Positions 36,234 to 45,501 of a DNA stretch of 64,000 nucleotides are shown in pieces. Numbering within the stretch: position 1 is the stretch's first letter; every line of letters starts with the position of its first letter. The stretch comes from Candidatus Uabimicrobium amorphum (lineage in GTDB: Bacteria; Planctomycetota; Uabimicrobiia; Uabimicrobiales; Uabimicrobiaceae), in contig NZ_AP019860.1 of assembly GCF_009002475.1 (NCBI RefSeq), positions 2,232,001-2,296,000 of the forward strand, read 5' to 3'. A program made the translations under genes and the position numbers. The notes under the pieces were generated by a model, which was not told where the DNA came from, ran no database searches, and was given only the letters and a program-made list of their open reading frames with translations.

Positions 36234-36629
36234 TTGATCCTCCGTTTATGGATTTTCGAAAGGGATGTTTTGCAATCCGAGGAATTCTATGGCTGTGCCA
36301 GCTAACAATTGTTTTGCACTTCTTCGGAAAAACCACGTAAGTAACTTACTAAACTAAAAGCACTTACATTTTAGCAGTTGTTATTCAAAAAAATTTATCG
36401 TACTCTTGGTGGTTACTTTTAGTATTTAAGTTGTATAATCACCAAATCCGTCAGAATCGGTTTTTATCATATTTTTATTGAAAAGTATATTGTATTTTTT
36501 ACTATACTTGTAAGTATTGGGTGAAAGTACAAACACTTTTATCCAGTCACTCATGGTATAAAATTACAAGCCAAAAAGCAAGAATGATTTTAGGCGTTAA
36601 CACCGCCTTAGTAAATAGGACAGAACACT
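36234..36629. promoter_or_regulatory. Divergent intergenic region with operator-like palindromes
   Basis: Nearly 400 bases separate the lyase operon from the kyn-ebo operon. Two palindromes are visible: GTAAGT-A-ACTTAC (36337-36349) and CTAAAA-N9-TTTTAG (36354-36374). A TATAAT lies at 36434-36439 without a good -35. A GC hairpin AGGCG/CGCCT (36593-36608) sits just before the AGGACAG ribosome site of the kynureninase gene. No gene was seen. Confidence 0.4.
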
Positions 36630-37901
36630 ATGAGCTTTACACTCGAAAAAAGATGTGCGGAAGATTTAGACCTAAAAGATGAACTGCGCTCCTGCCGCGA
36701 ACAATTTTATTTTCCTCACGAAGAAGGTAAGCCTTATTTATATTTTTGCGGCAACTCTTTGGGGTTACAACCCAAAAAAACGCCACAATTTGTTGAATGC
36801 GAAATAAAAAAATGGCAGCAAGCGGCGGTGGAGGGCCATTTCACTGGCGAAAGACCATGGATGGATTACCATGAATTTCTCACCGAAAACCTTGCACATT
36901 TGGTGGGAGCCAAACCTATTGAAGTCGTTGCGATGAATTCCCTCACCACAAACTTACACCTGTTGATGGTTTCTTTTTATCGCCCAACGTCACAAAAAAA
37001 CAAAATACTCATCGAAAAAGGCGCATTCCCCTCCGATCGCTATGCCGTAGAATCGCAAATTCGCTTTCATGGTTATGATCCAAAGGAGTGTCTTGTCGAA
37101 CTTGTACCACGACCTGGAGAATACTGTGTTCGTGAAGAAGACATTACGGAAGTTATTCAGCGTGAAGGTAAAAACATTGCCTTGATTCTTCTGGGAGGAG
37201 TAAACTATTACACCGGTCAAGTATTTCCCATGCAAAAAATTACGCAGTGGGGGCATGAAGAAAAGTGCACCGTTGGTTTCGACTTAGCGCATGCCATTGG
37301 CAACGTCCCCTTGCAACTCCATGACTGGCAAGTAGATTTTGCGGTATGGTGTAGCTACAAATACCTAAATGGTGGACCAGGGGGAGTGGGTGGTGCTTTT
37401 GTTCACGAACGCTATGCCAATGATCCTTCTCTACCGCGCTTTTGTGGATGGTGGGGACATGACAAGTCCACGCGTTTTACAATGCCTGATAACTTTCAAC
37501 TCATGTCAGGTGCAGAAGGATGGCAACTAAGTAACGCTCCGGTTTTATCGATGGCCGCTTTAATCCCCTCTCTACAAATTTTTGCAGACGTAGGAATACC
37601 AGCACTACGCAATAAAAGCTTGCAACTGACAAACTATCTAGAGTTTCTATTGCGAAACAAACTACAAAATCAGTTAGAGATTATTACTCCACAAAACCCA
37701 CATGAGCGCGGTGCACAATTATCTTTACATCTGCAAAATGGCGGTAAAGAGGTTCACAAAGCTCTTTTGGAAAATAGTGTTATATGTGACTGGCGCGAAC
37801 CAAATAGTATTCGCATAGCCCCTGTACCACTGTACAACAGTTTCCAAGACGTGTGGGATTTTGTAAAGATTTTAGAAACTTTATTACTAAGAGGTGAATA
37901 A
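36630..37901 (+). CDS. kynU: Kynureninase
   Basis: A 423-residue PLP enzyme matching kynureninase throughout: YFCGNSLGLQP (38-48), MNSLTTNLHLLM (102-113), FDLAHAIGN with the PLP-binding Asp (217-225), and SYKYLNGGPGG with Lys244 as the probable Schiff-base lysine. It cleaves kynurenine to anthranilate, or 3-hydroxykynurenine to 3-hydroxyanthranilate, plus alanine. Start has AGGACAG upstream. It is the first gene of the operon; its stop is directly followed by the ATG of the monooxygenase. The adjacent monooxygenase implies that 3-hydroxykynurenine is the physiological substrate. Confidence 0.95.
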   Translation: MSFTLEKRCAEDLDLKDELRSCREQFYFPHEEGKPYLYFCGNSLGLQPKKTPQFVECEIKKWQQAAVEGHFTGERPWMDYHEFLTENLAHLVGAKPIEVVAMNSLTTNLHLLMVSFYRPTSQKNKILIEKGAFPSDRYAVESQIRFHGYDPKECLVELVPRPGEYCVREEDITEVIQREGKNIALILLGGVNYYTGQVFPMQKITQWGHEEKCTVGFDLAHAIGNVPLQLHDWQVDFAVWCSYKYLNGGPGGVGGAFVHERYANDPSLPRFCGWWGHDKSTRFTMPDNFQLMSGAEGWQLSNAPVLSMAALIPSLQIFADVGIPALRNKSLQLTNYLEFLLRNKLQNQLEIITPQNPHERGAQLSLHLQNGGKEVHKALLENSVICDWREPNSIRIAPVPLYNSFQDVWDFVKILETLLLRGE

Positions 37902-39260
37902 ATGGAAAAAGTTACAATTGCAGGAGCAGGTCTTGTAGGATCATTACTTGCTCTCTACTTGGGGAAGCGTGGTATCAAAGTAGACGTGTACGAACGCCGC
38001 GGTGATATGCGCAAAGTACAAGTAGACGCGGGACGCTCAATAAACCTGGCTTGTTCTAATCGTGGGTGGCGCGCTCTGAGCGGTGTTGGGCTCGAAGAAA
38101 GCGTAAAAGAATCAGCCATTGCCATGAACGGACGGATGATGCACTCTGTCGAGGGGAACTTGACGTTTCAACCGTACGGTAAAGAGGGGGAGGCTATTTA
38201 CTCCATCTCTCGCGCACAACTCAACAAAATATTACTCGAAGAAGCGGAAAAGCAACCAAGTGTAGACATTCATTTCCATCACAAATGCATGGATATTGAT
38301 TTAGAAAACGCCACAGCTCGTTTTCTAGATGAGGCAAATCAACGCGAAATACAAAGCGAAGCACAAGTCATTTTTGGAGCCGATGGCGCCTTTTCCGCAG
38401 TACGTGAAACCATGCGCAAAAAACTGCGTTTTAATTATCAGCAACAGTATATTGAGCATGGATACAAAGAATTGACGATTCCTCCCACAGCAGATGGTCA
38501 ATGGGCGCTAGAAAAAAACTTCTTGCATATTTGGCCGCGCAAACAATTTATGCTCATCGCACTACCCAATACCGACGGAAGTTTTACTTGTACGCTCTTT
38601 CTTGCCTATCATGGAGAAAAATCTTTTGAAAATTTACAAACACGTGAGCAAGTCTCGAAATTTTTCGCGGAAGAGTTTGCCGATGTTGTGCCGCTTATTC
38701 CCAATTTGCTAGATGAATTTTTCACAAACCCCACATCTTCATTGGTAACAATTTCTTGTTCACCATGGCAATACCAAGAAAAAATTGCCCTAATAGGTGA
38801 TGCAGCTCATGCCATCGTTCCCTTTTATGGACAGGGAATGGTATCAGGATTTGAGGACGTACGCGTCCTAAACGATTTGATCGAAGAGTTTCCCAATGAG
38901 CCTATCTTAGAAAAATATGCAAATGCGCGTAAAGACAACGGCGATGCGATTGCCGAACTCGCCTTGCGAAATTTTATTGAAATGCGTGATTTGGTGGGCG
39001 ATCCTAGCTTCTTATTGCGCAAGAGGATAGAAGCGCTCATTCAAGAGTTATATCCAGGTAAATATATCCCCTTGTACTCGATGGTCACTTTTTCCCACAT
39101 TTGTTACAAAGATGCACTTGCCATCGGCAAACGTCAACAAAAAATGCTCGACCAAATGCTCAAGATTCCCAACATCGAAAACGTATGGAGAACGGAAGCA
39201 TTTACCGAAGTAATACACCAATTTATAAAAGAGTTCAAAGACGCGGTTTTGCTAAAATAG
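37902..39260 (+). CDS. kmo: Kynurenine 3-monooxygenase
   Basis: A 452-residue FAD monooxygenase: FAD-binding GAGLVG (8-13), VDAGRSINLACSNRGWRAL typical of KMO, and the second FAD motif GDAAHAIVPFYGQGMVSGFED (about 296-316). It hydroxylates L-kynurenine at position 3 using NADPH and oxygen. Eukaryotic enzymes have a C-terminal membrane anchor; here the C-terminus has no clear transmembrane helix. It begins at the base after the kynureninase stop, and the next gene starts 11 bases later. Oxygen dependence implies an aerobic or microaerobic host. Confidence 0.95.
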   Translation: MEKVTIAGAGLVGSLLALYLGKRGIKVDVYERRGDMRKVQVDAGRSINLACSNRGWRALSGVGLEESVKESAIAMNGRMMHSVEGNLTFQPYGKEGEAIYSISRAQLNKILLEEAEKQPSVDIHFHHKCMDIDLENATARFLDEANQREIQSEAQVIFGADGAFSAVRETMRKKLRFNYQQQYIEHGYKELTIPPTADGQWALEKNFLHIWPRKQFMLIALPNTDGSFTCTLFLAYHGEKSFENLQTREQVSKFFAEEFADVVPLIPNLLDEFFTNPTSSLVTISCSPWQYQEKIALIGDAAHAIVPFYGQGMVSGFEDVRVLNDLIEEFPNEPILEKYANARKDNGDAIAELALRNFIEMRDLVGDPSFLLRKRIEALIQELYPGKYIPLYSMVTFSHICYKDALAIGKRQQKMLDQMLKIPNIENVWRTEAFTEVIHQFIKEFKDAVLLK

Positions 39261-39271
39261 TGGAAAACAAC

Positions 39272-40435
39272 ATGATACAAATACAAAATACGATCCAACA
39301 AAAAATACAAGTACACTTAGAGTTTCCGGTGTGTTTTACCCAAGATTTATTTACACATGACAACGCAACGTTTGAGCAGTGCGTGTGCAACAAAGAACCG
39401 GACAAACAACACAAAGTGATATTTTTTGTTGATGACAGCGTATCGCGCAAACATCCTACATTATTGAAAGATATACAGGCGTATTGCCAAGATCGCGACT
39501 CCATTGATTTGGTAACCAAGCCAATTGTTATTCCCGGCGGCGAGCCGGCGAAAAATGATATATCTTTTGTGGAAAACATCCAGCAAATGATCGAAAAGTT
39601 TAAAATATGTCGACACTCTTTTGTCGCGGTTATTGGTGGCGGTGCGGTTCTAGACATGGTGGGCTTTGCCTGTGCAACTCCACATCGCGGTGTACGTCTT
39701 ATACGTATTCCCACCACCGTACTTTCGCAAAACGACGCGGCAATGGGGGTAAAAAACGCCGTAAATGCCTTTAACAAAAAGAACTTTTTAGGAACTTTTT
39801 GTGCACCATATGCGGTGATCAACGATCGCGAATTTTTGAAGACATTGTGCTTTCGCGACTGGATTTCTGGAATATCCGAGGCAATTAAAGTCGCCTTAAT
39901 TAAAGACGCGGAGTTTTTCGCCTTCCTAAAAGAACACGCCATACAACTGAGAGAACGTGATATTGAAGCAATGGAAAAACTCATTTTTCGCTGTGCGGAA
40001 CTGCATTTACAGCATATTCGTTGTAGCGGAGATCCTTTTGAACTCGGGTATTCACGTCCACTTGATTTTGGGCACTGGGCAGCACACAAATTAGAGTCTT
40101 TAAGCGGTTACCGTATTCGTCATGGTGAAGCGGTCGCGGCAGGGATTGCGATAGATTCTTATTACGCCTACCGTCAACAAATGCTCAGCGAACAACAACT
40201 GCATGATATCCACCAGTTGTTAAGTTCTCTACAATTTTCGTTGTACTACTCGCAAATGCATCACAGTGATTTTCTAAACGGTTTAGAAGAATTTCGTGAA
40301 CATTTGGGGGGCATACTATGCATCACACTTCCCAAAAATATAGGTCATAAAATAGAGGTCAACACCATAGACAACGCGATTATGTACGAAGCGATTGACT
40401 ATTTAAAGGAGAATTTTGGTGAAAGTGTCACGTAA
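39272..40435 (+). CDS. eboD: EboD-like 3-dehydroquinate synthase family sugar-phosphate cyclase
   Basis: A 387-residue protein of the dehydroquinate synthase fold: NAD-binding VIGGGAVLDMVGFACA, RIPTTVLSQNDAAMGVKNAVN, SEAIKVALIKD with a metal-binding Glu, and DFGHWAAHKLE then RHGEAVAAGI with the two metal-binding His residues. In ebo clusters this member is EboD. The actual cyclisation substrate is not known, so shikimate synthesis is unlikely to be its job. The ATG at 39272 follows GGAAAACAAC; the open frame extends upstream inside kmo and is ignored. Four adjacent genes match EboD, E, C and F, which makes the assignment much stronger than similarity alone. Confidence 0.88.
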   Translation: MIQIQNTIQQKIQVHLEFPVCFTQDLFTHDNATFEQCVCNKEPDKQHKVIFFVDDSVSRKHPTLLKDIQAYCQDRDSIDLVTKPIVIPGGEPAKNDISFVENIQQMIEKFKICRHSFVAVIGGGAVLDMVGFACATPHRGVRLIRIPTTVLSQNDAAMGVKNAVNAFNKKNFLGTFCAPYAVINDREFLKTLCFRDWISGISEAIKVALIKDAEFFAFLKEHAIQLRERDIEAMEKLIFRCAELHLQHIRCSGDPFELGYSRPLDFGHWAAHKLESLSGYRIRHGEAVAAGIAIDSYYAYRQQMLSEQQLHDIHQLLSSLQFSLYYSQMHHSDFLNGLEEFREHLGGILCITLPKNIGHKIEVNTIDNAIMYEAIDYLKENFGESVT

Positions 40436-41621
40436 TCATTTAACATATTGCACGAACATTCATCCCGGAGAAAGTCGCAGCGAAACTTTAGACAACGTAA
40501 AACAACATGTCGTTGCGGTTAAGAGTAAATTTTGTCCTGCCGAGTCTTTCGGTGTGGGATTGCGTTTATCAAATTGCGCATGTGAGGAGTTCCTCCGCCA
40601 TGGTCTGGACGAACTCCACGATATGTGCCGCGAAAATGACCTTTACGTTTTCACTATAAACGGTTTTATCTACGGACATTTCCATAAAAAACCCGTAAAA
40701 CAAGATGTCTACCTACCCGATTGGAGTGCCACAGAAAGAGTAGAGTTTTCCAACAACCTCGCGCAAATTTTAGCGGATCTTCTACCTCAAGAAATCAACG
40801 GAACAATAAGCACTGTACCTGTGGGATTCAAAAATCGTTTCACTACCCGAGACACGGTAGAAAAAGCAGCCCAGAATCTATTGCAGCACCTCCAACATCT
40901 GTACGCGATCAAAAAGCGCAGTGGTAAAAATATCATGACATGTCTCGAACCAGAGCCAGGGTGTTACATCGAAACGATTGACGAAACAATTGCTTTTTTT
41001 CGCGAGTACATTTTTACCGAGAAAAATTATCAAGCGTTCAGCGCCCACACCGGACTTGCGCTTAACGAAAGCGCTGCATTTATTAAAAACCACTTGGGTA
41101 TATGCTACGACACTTGTCATATGGCTATCGAATACGAACAAGCGCAACACGCCCTACAGCGGCTACAACAAAATGAAATTCGCGTTGGCAAGGTACAAAT
41201 AAGTTCCGCGATAAAAATGTGTTTTTCATCAACAGACGCGGAAATTAGCGAATGTCTACAACCATACGTAGACCCCATCTACCTCCACCAAGTGGTCGAG
41301 GATCACGACGGAATTATTACTCGGTTTAACGACCTACCACTTGCGCTACAAAGCCTTAAAAATCGTAATGTTTCACAACAACTTGAGTGGCGTATTCATT
41401 TTCATATACCCATTTTTGTCGATTCCGTACATCCCCTCATCCAATCAACACAGCAACATATCATCGACACCCTAGATTACCTAAAACAACACAATATATG
41501 CGAGCACCTTGAGGTGGAAACCTACACATGGGAAGTTCTTCCGCAAAAATATCGCCAAGTATCTCTTCACGATTCGATTACACGCGAACTACAGTGGGCA
41601 CTACAACAAATACGGAGCTAA
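40419..41621 (+). CDS. eboE: EboE-type metabolite traffic protein (TIM-barrel isomerase-like)
   Basis: A 400-residue protein with the typical EboE opening LTYCTNIHPGESRSETLDNVKQH (split: HLTYCTNIHPG, then ESRSETL), GVGLRLSN, YVFTINGFIYGHFHKKPVKQ and STVPVGFK. Metal-site-like residues appear in CLEPEPG and CYDTCHMA, as in xylose-isomerase-like barrels. The family is required for export of scytonemin precursors in cyanobacteria, but its biochemical reaction is unknown. The GTG at 40419 is chosen because AAAGGAG lies seven bases before it; it overlaps eboD by 17 bases, and eboC starts two bases after its stop. Confidence 0.88.
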   Translation: MKVSRNHLTYCTNIHPGESRSETLDNVKQHVVAVKSKFCPAESFGVGLRLSNCACEEFLRHGLDELHDMCRENDLYVFTINGFIYGHFHKKPVKQDVYLPDWSATERVEFSNNLAQILADLLPQEINGTISTVPVGFKNRFTTRDTVEKAAQNLLQHLQHLYAIKKRSGKNIMTCLEPEPGCYIETIDETIAFFREYIFTEKNYQAFSAHTGLALNESAAFIKNHLGICYDTCHMAIEYEQAQHALQRLQQNEIRVGKVQISSAIKMCFSSTDAEISECLQPYVDPIYLHQVVEDHDGIITRFNDLPLALQSLKNRNVSQQLEWRIHFHIPIFVDSVHPLIQSTQQHIIDTLDYLKQHNICEHLEVETYTWEVLPQKYRQVSLHDSITRELQWALQQIRS

Positions 41622-41623
41622 AA

Positions 41624-42463
41624 ATGTCACAATTTATCGCCTATTTAAAAATGAGCCGCGTTTCCAACTTGCCAACCGTTTGGGGAAACTGTTTGCTGGC
41701 AATGACCGCAATTGGTAATTTTACATGGTCGCATTTTGCCATGGTGTCGGCCATTTGTTCGCTATTTTACGTCGCAGGAATGATATTAAACGATGTATGT
41801 GACAGTGAAATTGATCGCAAAGAAAGACCACAGCGTCCTATTCCTTCAGGGATCGTAAAGCGCCACACCGCACTCCTTGTTGCCACCTTAATTCTGCTAT
41901 CTGCCATTTTCATCTATGAATTTATCTACGCGTATCCTAGTTTGTGGCAGACTCTAGCACCTCTGGCACTCGCAGCCGTCATTGTACTTTACGATGTGTG
42001 GCACAAAGGAAATAACTTCAGCCCTTTTATTATGGCTGCGTGTCGTTTTATGGTATACATTGTTGCCGCGTTAAGCATTGCTTCGTACCCAACACAAAAC
42101 ATCATTGTCATGGCGGCAGTTGCGGCAAGCTATATTGTAGGACTCACTTATATGGCCATGCAAGAGAACCTCTACAAAGTCAAAAACTACTGGCCAGCGC
42201 TATTCCTGGCGTTACCGTTTTTGTATGCGGCCATTCACCAAGCGCAAATCATTTATATTGTCATTGCATTTTTGTGGGTTCTTTATAATATTTTCTTGCT
42301 CTATAACAAACGCATAAAAAACGCAATAGGGGGTCTTATCGCCGGAATATGTTTTGTAGACGCTATGTTATTGTCGACCGTTTCATCTACAGAGTCACTA
42401 CCTTACTTTTTCGTATTGTTTGTCTGTACATTCTTTGCACAAAAATTTATTCCGGGGACTTAG
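41624..42463 (+). CDS. eboC: EboC-type UbiA prenyltransferase family membrane protein
   Basis: A 279-residue polytopic protein with about eight hydrophobic segments. The first Asp-rich motif NDVCDSEID (56-64), followed by RKERPQRPIPSG, is the signature of UbiA prenyltransferases. The second motif is reduced to YDVWHKG. UbiA enzymes transfer polyprenyl groups to aromatic acceptors such as hydroxybenzoate. EboC is the member of this family in ebo clusters. Start ATG 41624 follows GGAG. Given the upstream enzymes, an aminohydroxybenzoate such as 3-hydroxyanthranilate is a chemically reasonable acceptor, but that is inference. Confidence 0.88.
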   Translation: MSQFIAYLKMSRVSNLPTVWGNCLLAMTAIGNFTWSHFAMVSAICSLFYVAGMILNDVCDSEIDRKERPQRPIPSGIVKRHTALLVATLILLSAIFIYEFIYAYPSLWQTLAPLALAAVIVLYDVWHKGNNFSPFIMAACRFMVYIVAALSIASYPTQNIIVMAAVAASYIVGLTYMAMQENLYKVKNYWPALFLALPFLYAAIHQAQIIYIVIAFLWVLYNIFLLYNKRIKNAIGGLIAGICFVDAMLLSTVSSTESLPYFFVLFVCTFFAQKFIPGT

Positions 42464-42467
42464 ACTT

Positions 42468-43862
42468 ATGAATCACACAGCCGTTATCAATGTCGTTGGA
42501 CTCAGCCAAAATTTACTCCCCTTTGCACCTTATTTGAGTAAATTTGCGGCAAACGGTAGTCTTACCAATATCCATGCTGTTACTCCTGCCGTTACCTGTA
42601 CAGCTCAATCTACCTATTTGACAGGACTTCCGCCTAGCGGACACGGGAGTGTTGCCAACGGTTGGTACTTTAAAGACCTATCGCAAATTTGGTTGTGGCG
42701 CCAATCCAACAAACTCATTGCTGGTGAAAAAATTTGGGAAACCGCGAGAAAGATTGATCAGAATTTTACTTGCGCTAACATGTTTTGGTGGTATAACATG
42801 TATAGCAGTGTGGATTTTTCTGCAACCCCTCGTCCAATGTATCCTGCAGATGGTAGAAAAATACCCGACATATACACTTTTCCCGCAAATTTACGCGATG
42901 AACTAAACGATTGTTTAGGACAATTTCCGTTATTCAATTTCTGGGGACCAAAAGCAAATATTGTCTCAAGCAAGTGGATAGCCAAAGCCAGTCGTCACAT
43001 TTTCGAGAAACACCGTCCGACTTTGAATTTAATCTATTTACCGCACCTTGACTACAATTTACAAAGACTCGGGCCTCGCAACCCGCAAATTGCAAAAGAT
43101 GTCGCTGAAATTGATGAAGTTTGCCGTGAATTAATTGAATATTTTCTTGGAAAAAACTGTAAGGTAATTGTACTATCTGAATATGCGATTCACGAGGTAG
43201 ACAGCTGCGTGCACATCAACAGAATACTACGAGAAAAAAAGTGGTTGTGTGTACGCGAAGAATTGGGAAAAGAAATACTTGACCCGGGCGCATCGCAAGC
43301 CTTTGCTGTTGCGGATCATCAAATAGCTCATGTGTACATTCACAACGATGGGAATATTGCGGAAATCAAAAATCATCTCCAACAATTTTCCGATATTGAG
43401 TTTGTTCTCGATAAAAAAGAACAACAAAAATACAACATCGATCACTCGCGAAGTGGTGACCTTGTATTGCTTTCTAGCGAAAACAGTTGGTTTAGTTATT
43501 ATTATTGGTTGGATGATAATAAAGCTCCAGATTTTGCAAGAACCGTAGATATCCATCGCAAACCTGGGTACGATCCCGTCGAGTTATTTGTTGATCCCAA
43601 AATTTATTTTCCAACTTTAAAAGTCGTGTATAAATTGTTGAGGAAAAAACTAGGGTTCCGTTATTTATTGGATATAATTTCATTGGATGCCTCCCTAGTA
43701 AAGGGGTCTCATGGGCGGGTCACAAAAAATAATCAACCACTTTTTATCTCTTCAGAAAAACAAGCGATATCTCAACAAGAAATCGCGGCAGAACAAGTAA
43801 AAGAAAACATATTAACACATATATTTGGCGAGAAATACCATGAAAAACTCTGCAATCAATAG
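42468..43862 (+). CDS. eboF: EboF-type alkaline-phosphatase-superfamily protein
   Basis: A 464-residue protein of the alkaline phosphatase/nucleotide pyrophosphatase superfamily: NVVGLSQNLLPF near the start, the nucleophile region PAVTCTAQSTYLTGLPPSGHG, NGWYFKDL, LPHLDYNLQRLG, LSEYAIHEVD and FAVADHQIAHVY, which supply Asp/His metal ligands. It lacks an obvious signal peptide. In ebo clusters this is EboF. It may cleave a phosphodiester or pyrophosphate such as a prenyl-diphosphate or nucleotide conjugate. ATG 42468 starts four bases after eboC; the open frame extends upstream within eboC. It overlaps the HD gene by 23 bases. Confidence 0.87.
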   Translation: MNHTAVINVVGLSQNLLPFAPYLSKFAANGSLTNIHAVTPAVTCTAQSTYLTGLPPSGHGSVANGWYFKDLSQIWLWRQSNKLIAGEKIWETARKIDQNFTCANMFWWYNMYSSVDFSATPRPMYPADGRKIPDIYTFPANLRDELNDCLGQFPLFNFWGPKANIVSSKWIAKASRHIFEKHRPTLNLIYLPHLDYNLQRLGPRNPQIAKDVAEIDEVCRELIEYFLGKNCKVIVLSEYAIHEVDSCVHINRILREKKWLCVREELGKEILDPGASQAFAVADHQIAHVYIHNDGNIAEIKNHLQQFSDIEFVLDKKEQQKYNIDHSRSGDLVLLSSENSWFSYYYWLDDNKAPDFARTVDIHRKPGYDPVELFVDPKIYFPTLKVVYKLLRKKLGFRYLLDIISLDASLVKGSHGRVTKNNQPLFISSEKQAISQQEIAAEQVKENILTHIFGEKYHEKLCNQ

Positions 43863-45207
43863 GATTATCAAACTCTTTATGAACTGCTTCGGCAAACTAA
43901 AAATTGATTATGACATGACATACATAGAGGAAATGTCTTGTCTTGTGCATAGAAGCATGGATAGTTTTTCACGCAATTTTCATAATACAGGACACGTTTT
44001 CAAGTTGAGTGAAGGACTTTCACCACTGGAAACTCTAGCCTGTATTTTCCACGACGTGGCATATTTCCAAGTCGATGGTGGCTTCCCCAAAGGAATGGAG
44101 GAGTTGTTACTACAATACGTATTGGTAGAAGAGCAAAAGGTTTTTATTCATAGCAAGAGTAAAGTTCCCAACAATGAACTTTTTTGCATTTGCCTAGATA
44201 TATTTGACTTCAAGTATGAACAAGAATTATCCTCCATGGGAGGACTCAACGAATTCTTGAGCGCTCTTATTGCGTGTGCAAAGTTGCAAAATCTCCTCGA
44301 CAAAAAGCAACTCATTACCATCATGGCGATCATAGAAGGGACAAGACCGTTTCGTCCAACGGATCAACATGGCAAAAGTTGTTTCGATTATTTAGAAGAG
44401 CGTCTCATTGCCTTGCAAAAAAAATACAAAGATACCCCAACACCAAAAGAAAGCGTACGTATAGTAGAACTAGCACTTAACTTTGCCAATAAAGATGTCG
44501 AAAACTTTGCCTTTGAAAATTCAGCAGAATTCTTAGGAAATACATGGGCATTACTTGAAGAATCCAATACATTTTTACAAAACGCTAGGGTGTACACCAT
44601 TACAGACTATCGCCAAGTTTTGCAAAAAATGGAAAGCTTCATGAACTTTTTAAGACCGGAAACAGTTTTTCATCGCTACAAGAAAACACCGTCACAAAGA
44701 AAATATGACAATCTTATCTCTCGTGCAACACGCAACATCCAAATTGCACGTGAATATCTAAAAGTAAAAGTACTCACCATAGGAATCATAGAAGCCATCG
44801 CCCTCGAAACAGGAGGAGACGCGCCGATCTCTATGTTTCTTGGAGATTTCCCGACATCCACCAATGATGTCTTACTGCGCGCAGAATATTATCTACCACA
44901 AGCAAGTGTTTCATCAAAACTCACCCTTGACCCCGATGTACTCATGCTGATAGAAAAAGGTCGTGCACAAGATGCTTCATTTGATATCAAGCATTCTCCC
45001 ACATCTACGTATGTATACAAAAAAATAGGACGCGAAGGTGTAGAAAAAGCTTACCCCGTTATGACAAAAGCTCTTCTAGGAGTTATTAGCACCAAAGAAT
45101 TTCTCAAGAGTCTTGACAGAGACGTTGTCGTTGGTATTGCCAAAGCTTGTTCCAAAATATCGATATCGCGGCAAGGTGCCCTAGAAAAAATAATCGCAGG
45201 AAAATAG
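43840..45207 (+). CDS. HD-domain predicted phosphohydrolase linked to ebo genes
   Basis: A 455-residue protein. Residues 40-80 contain SRNFHNTGHVFKL and CIFHDVAYFQVD, giving His48, His52 and the His71-Asp72 pair of an HD-type metal site. This resembles the predicted HD phosphohydrolases of the COG4339 type and, in the HN-x2-HV spacing, nucleotide phosphodiesterases. The remaining 350 residues are mostly helical and unrecognised. ATG 43840 overlaps the end of eboF by 23 bases, so translation is probably coupled. It is not a known Ebo component and does not resemble EboA or EboB. It may be a new partner of the pathway. Confidence 0.7.
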   Translation: MKNSAINRIIKLFMNCFGKLKIDYDMTYIEEMSCLVHRSMDSFSRNFHNTGHVFKLSEGLSPLETLACIFHDVAYFQVDGGFPKGMEELLLQYVLVEEQKVFIHSKSKVPNNELFCICLDIFDFKYEQELSSMGGLNEFLSALIACAKLQNLLDKKQLITIMAIIEGTRPFRPTDQHGKSCFDYLEERLIALQKKYKDTPTPKESVRIVELALNFANKDVENFAFENSAEFLGNTWALLEESNTFLQNARVYTITDYRQVLQKMESFMNFLRPETVFHRYKKTPSQRKYDNLISRATRNIQIAREYLKVKVLTIGIIEAIALETGGDAPISMFLGDFPTSTNDVLLRAEYYLPQASVSSKLTLDPDVLMLIEKGRAQDASFDIKHSPTSTYVYKKIGREGVEKAYPVMTKALLGVISTKEFLKSLDRDVVVGIAKACSKISISRQGALEKIIAGK

Positions 45208-45230
45208 GCTGTTTATAGATATTCTCTGGT

Positions 45231-45440
45231 ATTTGGTGCCCCCACAATCGGCTTCGCCGATTACTCCCACAGGGGAGTTTACGTAGTTCAAAAAGTGTTG
45301 AAAAAACGCAACGTTGGTTCGAGTCTATATGTACAATAGGTCACGTACCTACCTGTCGTTTTTTCCCTTACGAAGTGCTATACGTTAGTCCTCCCTGTAA
45401 GAGGGCAGCTGGCGATTAGCCGGCGCGAGGGCATCGCATA
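45231..45440. repeat. Intergenic hairpin-rich repeat
   Basis: Downstream of the operon: GGTGCCCCCACAATCGG-like start, hairpin AATCGGC-TTC-GCCGATT (45246-45262), CTCCC-ACAG-GGGAG (45264-45277), then CCTCCCTGTAAGAGGG and CTGGCGATTAGCCGGC. It resembles the GGTGCCC-type repeat at 32474. The first hairpins may also terminate the kyn-ebo transcript. Confidence 0.55.
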
Positions 45441-45501
45441 CTGGAAAAAACCAACACTTAAATATAAATATAAAATTAGAATTTTTTGAGAATTATCAAC
45501 T

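Noticed and set aside
39235..40089. Minus-strand open frame of 284 codons inside eboD
   Set aside because: It lies antisense to a gene with clear DHQS-family motifs and its translation is Ser/Cys-rich with no recognisable domain.
39272..40435. aroB (true 3-dehydroquinate synthase of the shikimate pathway)
   Set aside because: The surrounding eboE, eboC and eboF genes make the EboD paralogue much more likely; no other aro genes are present.
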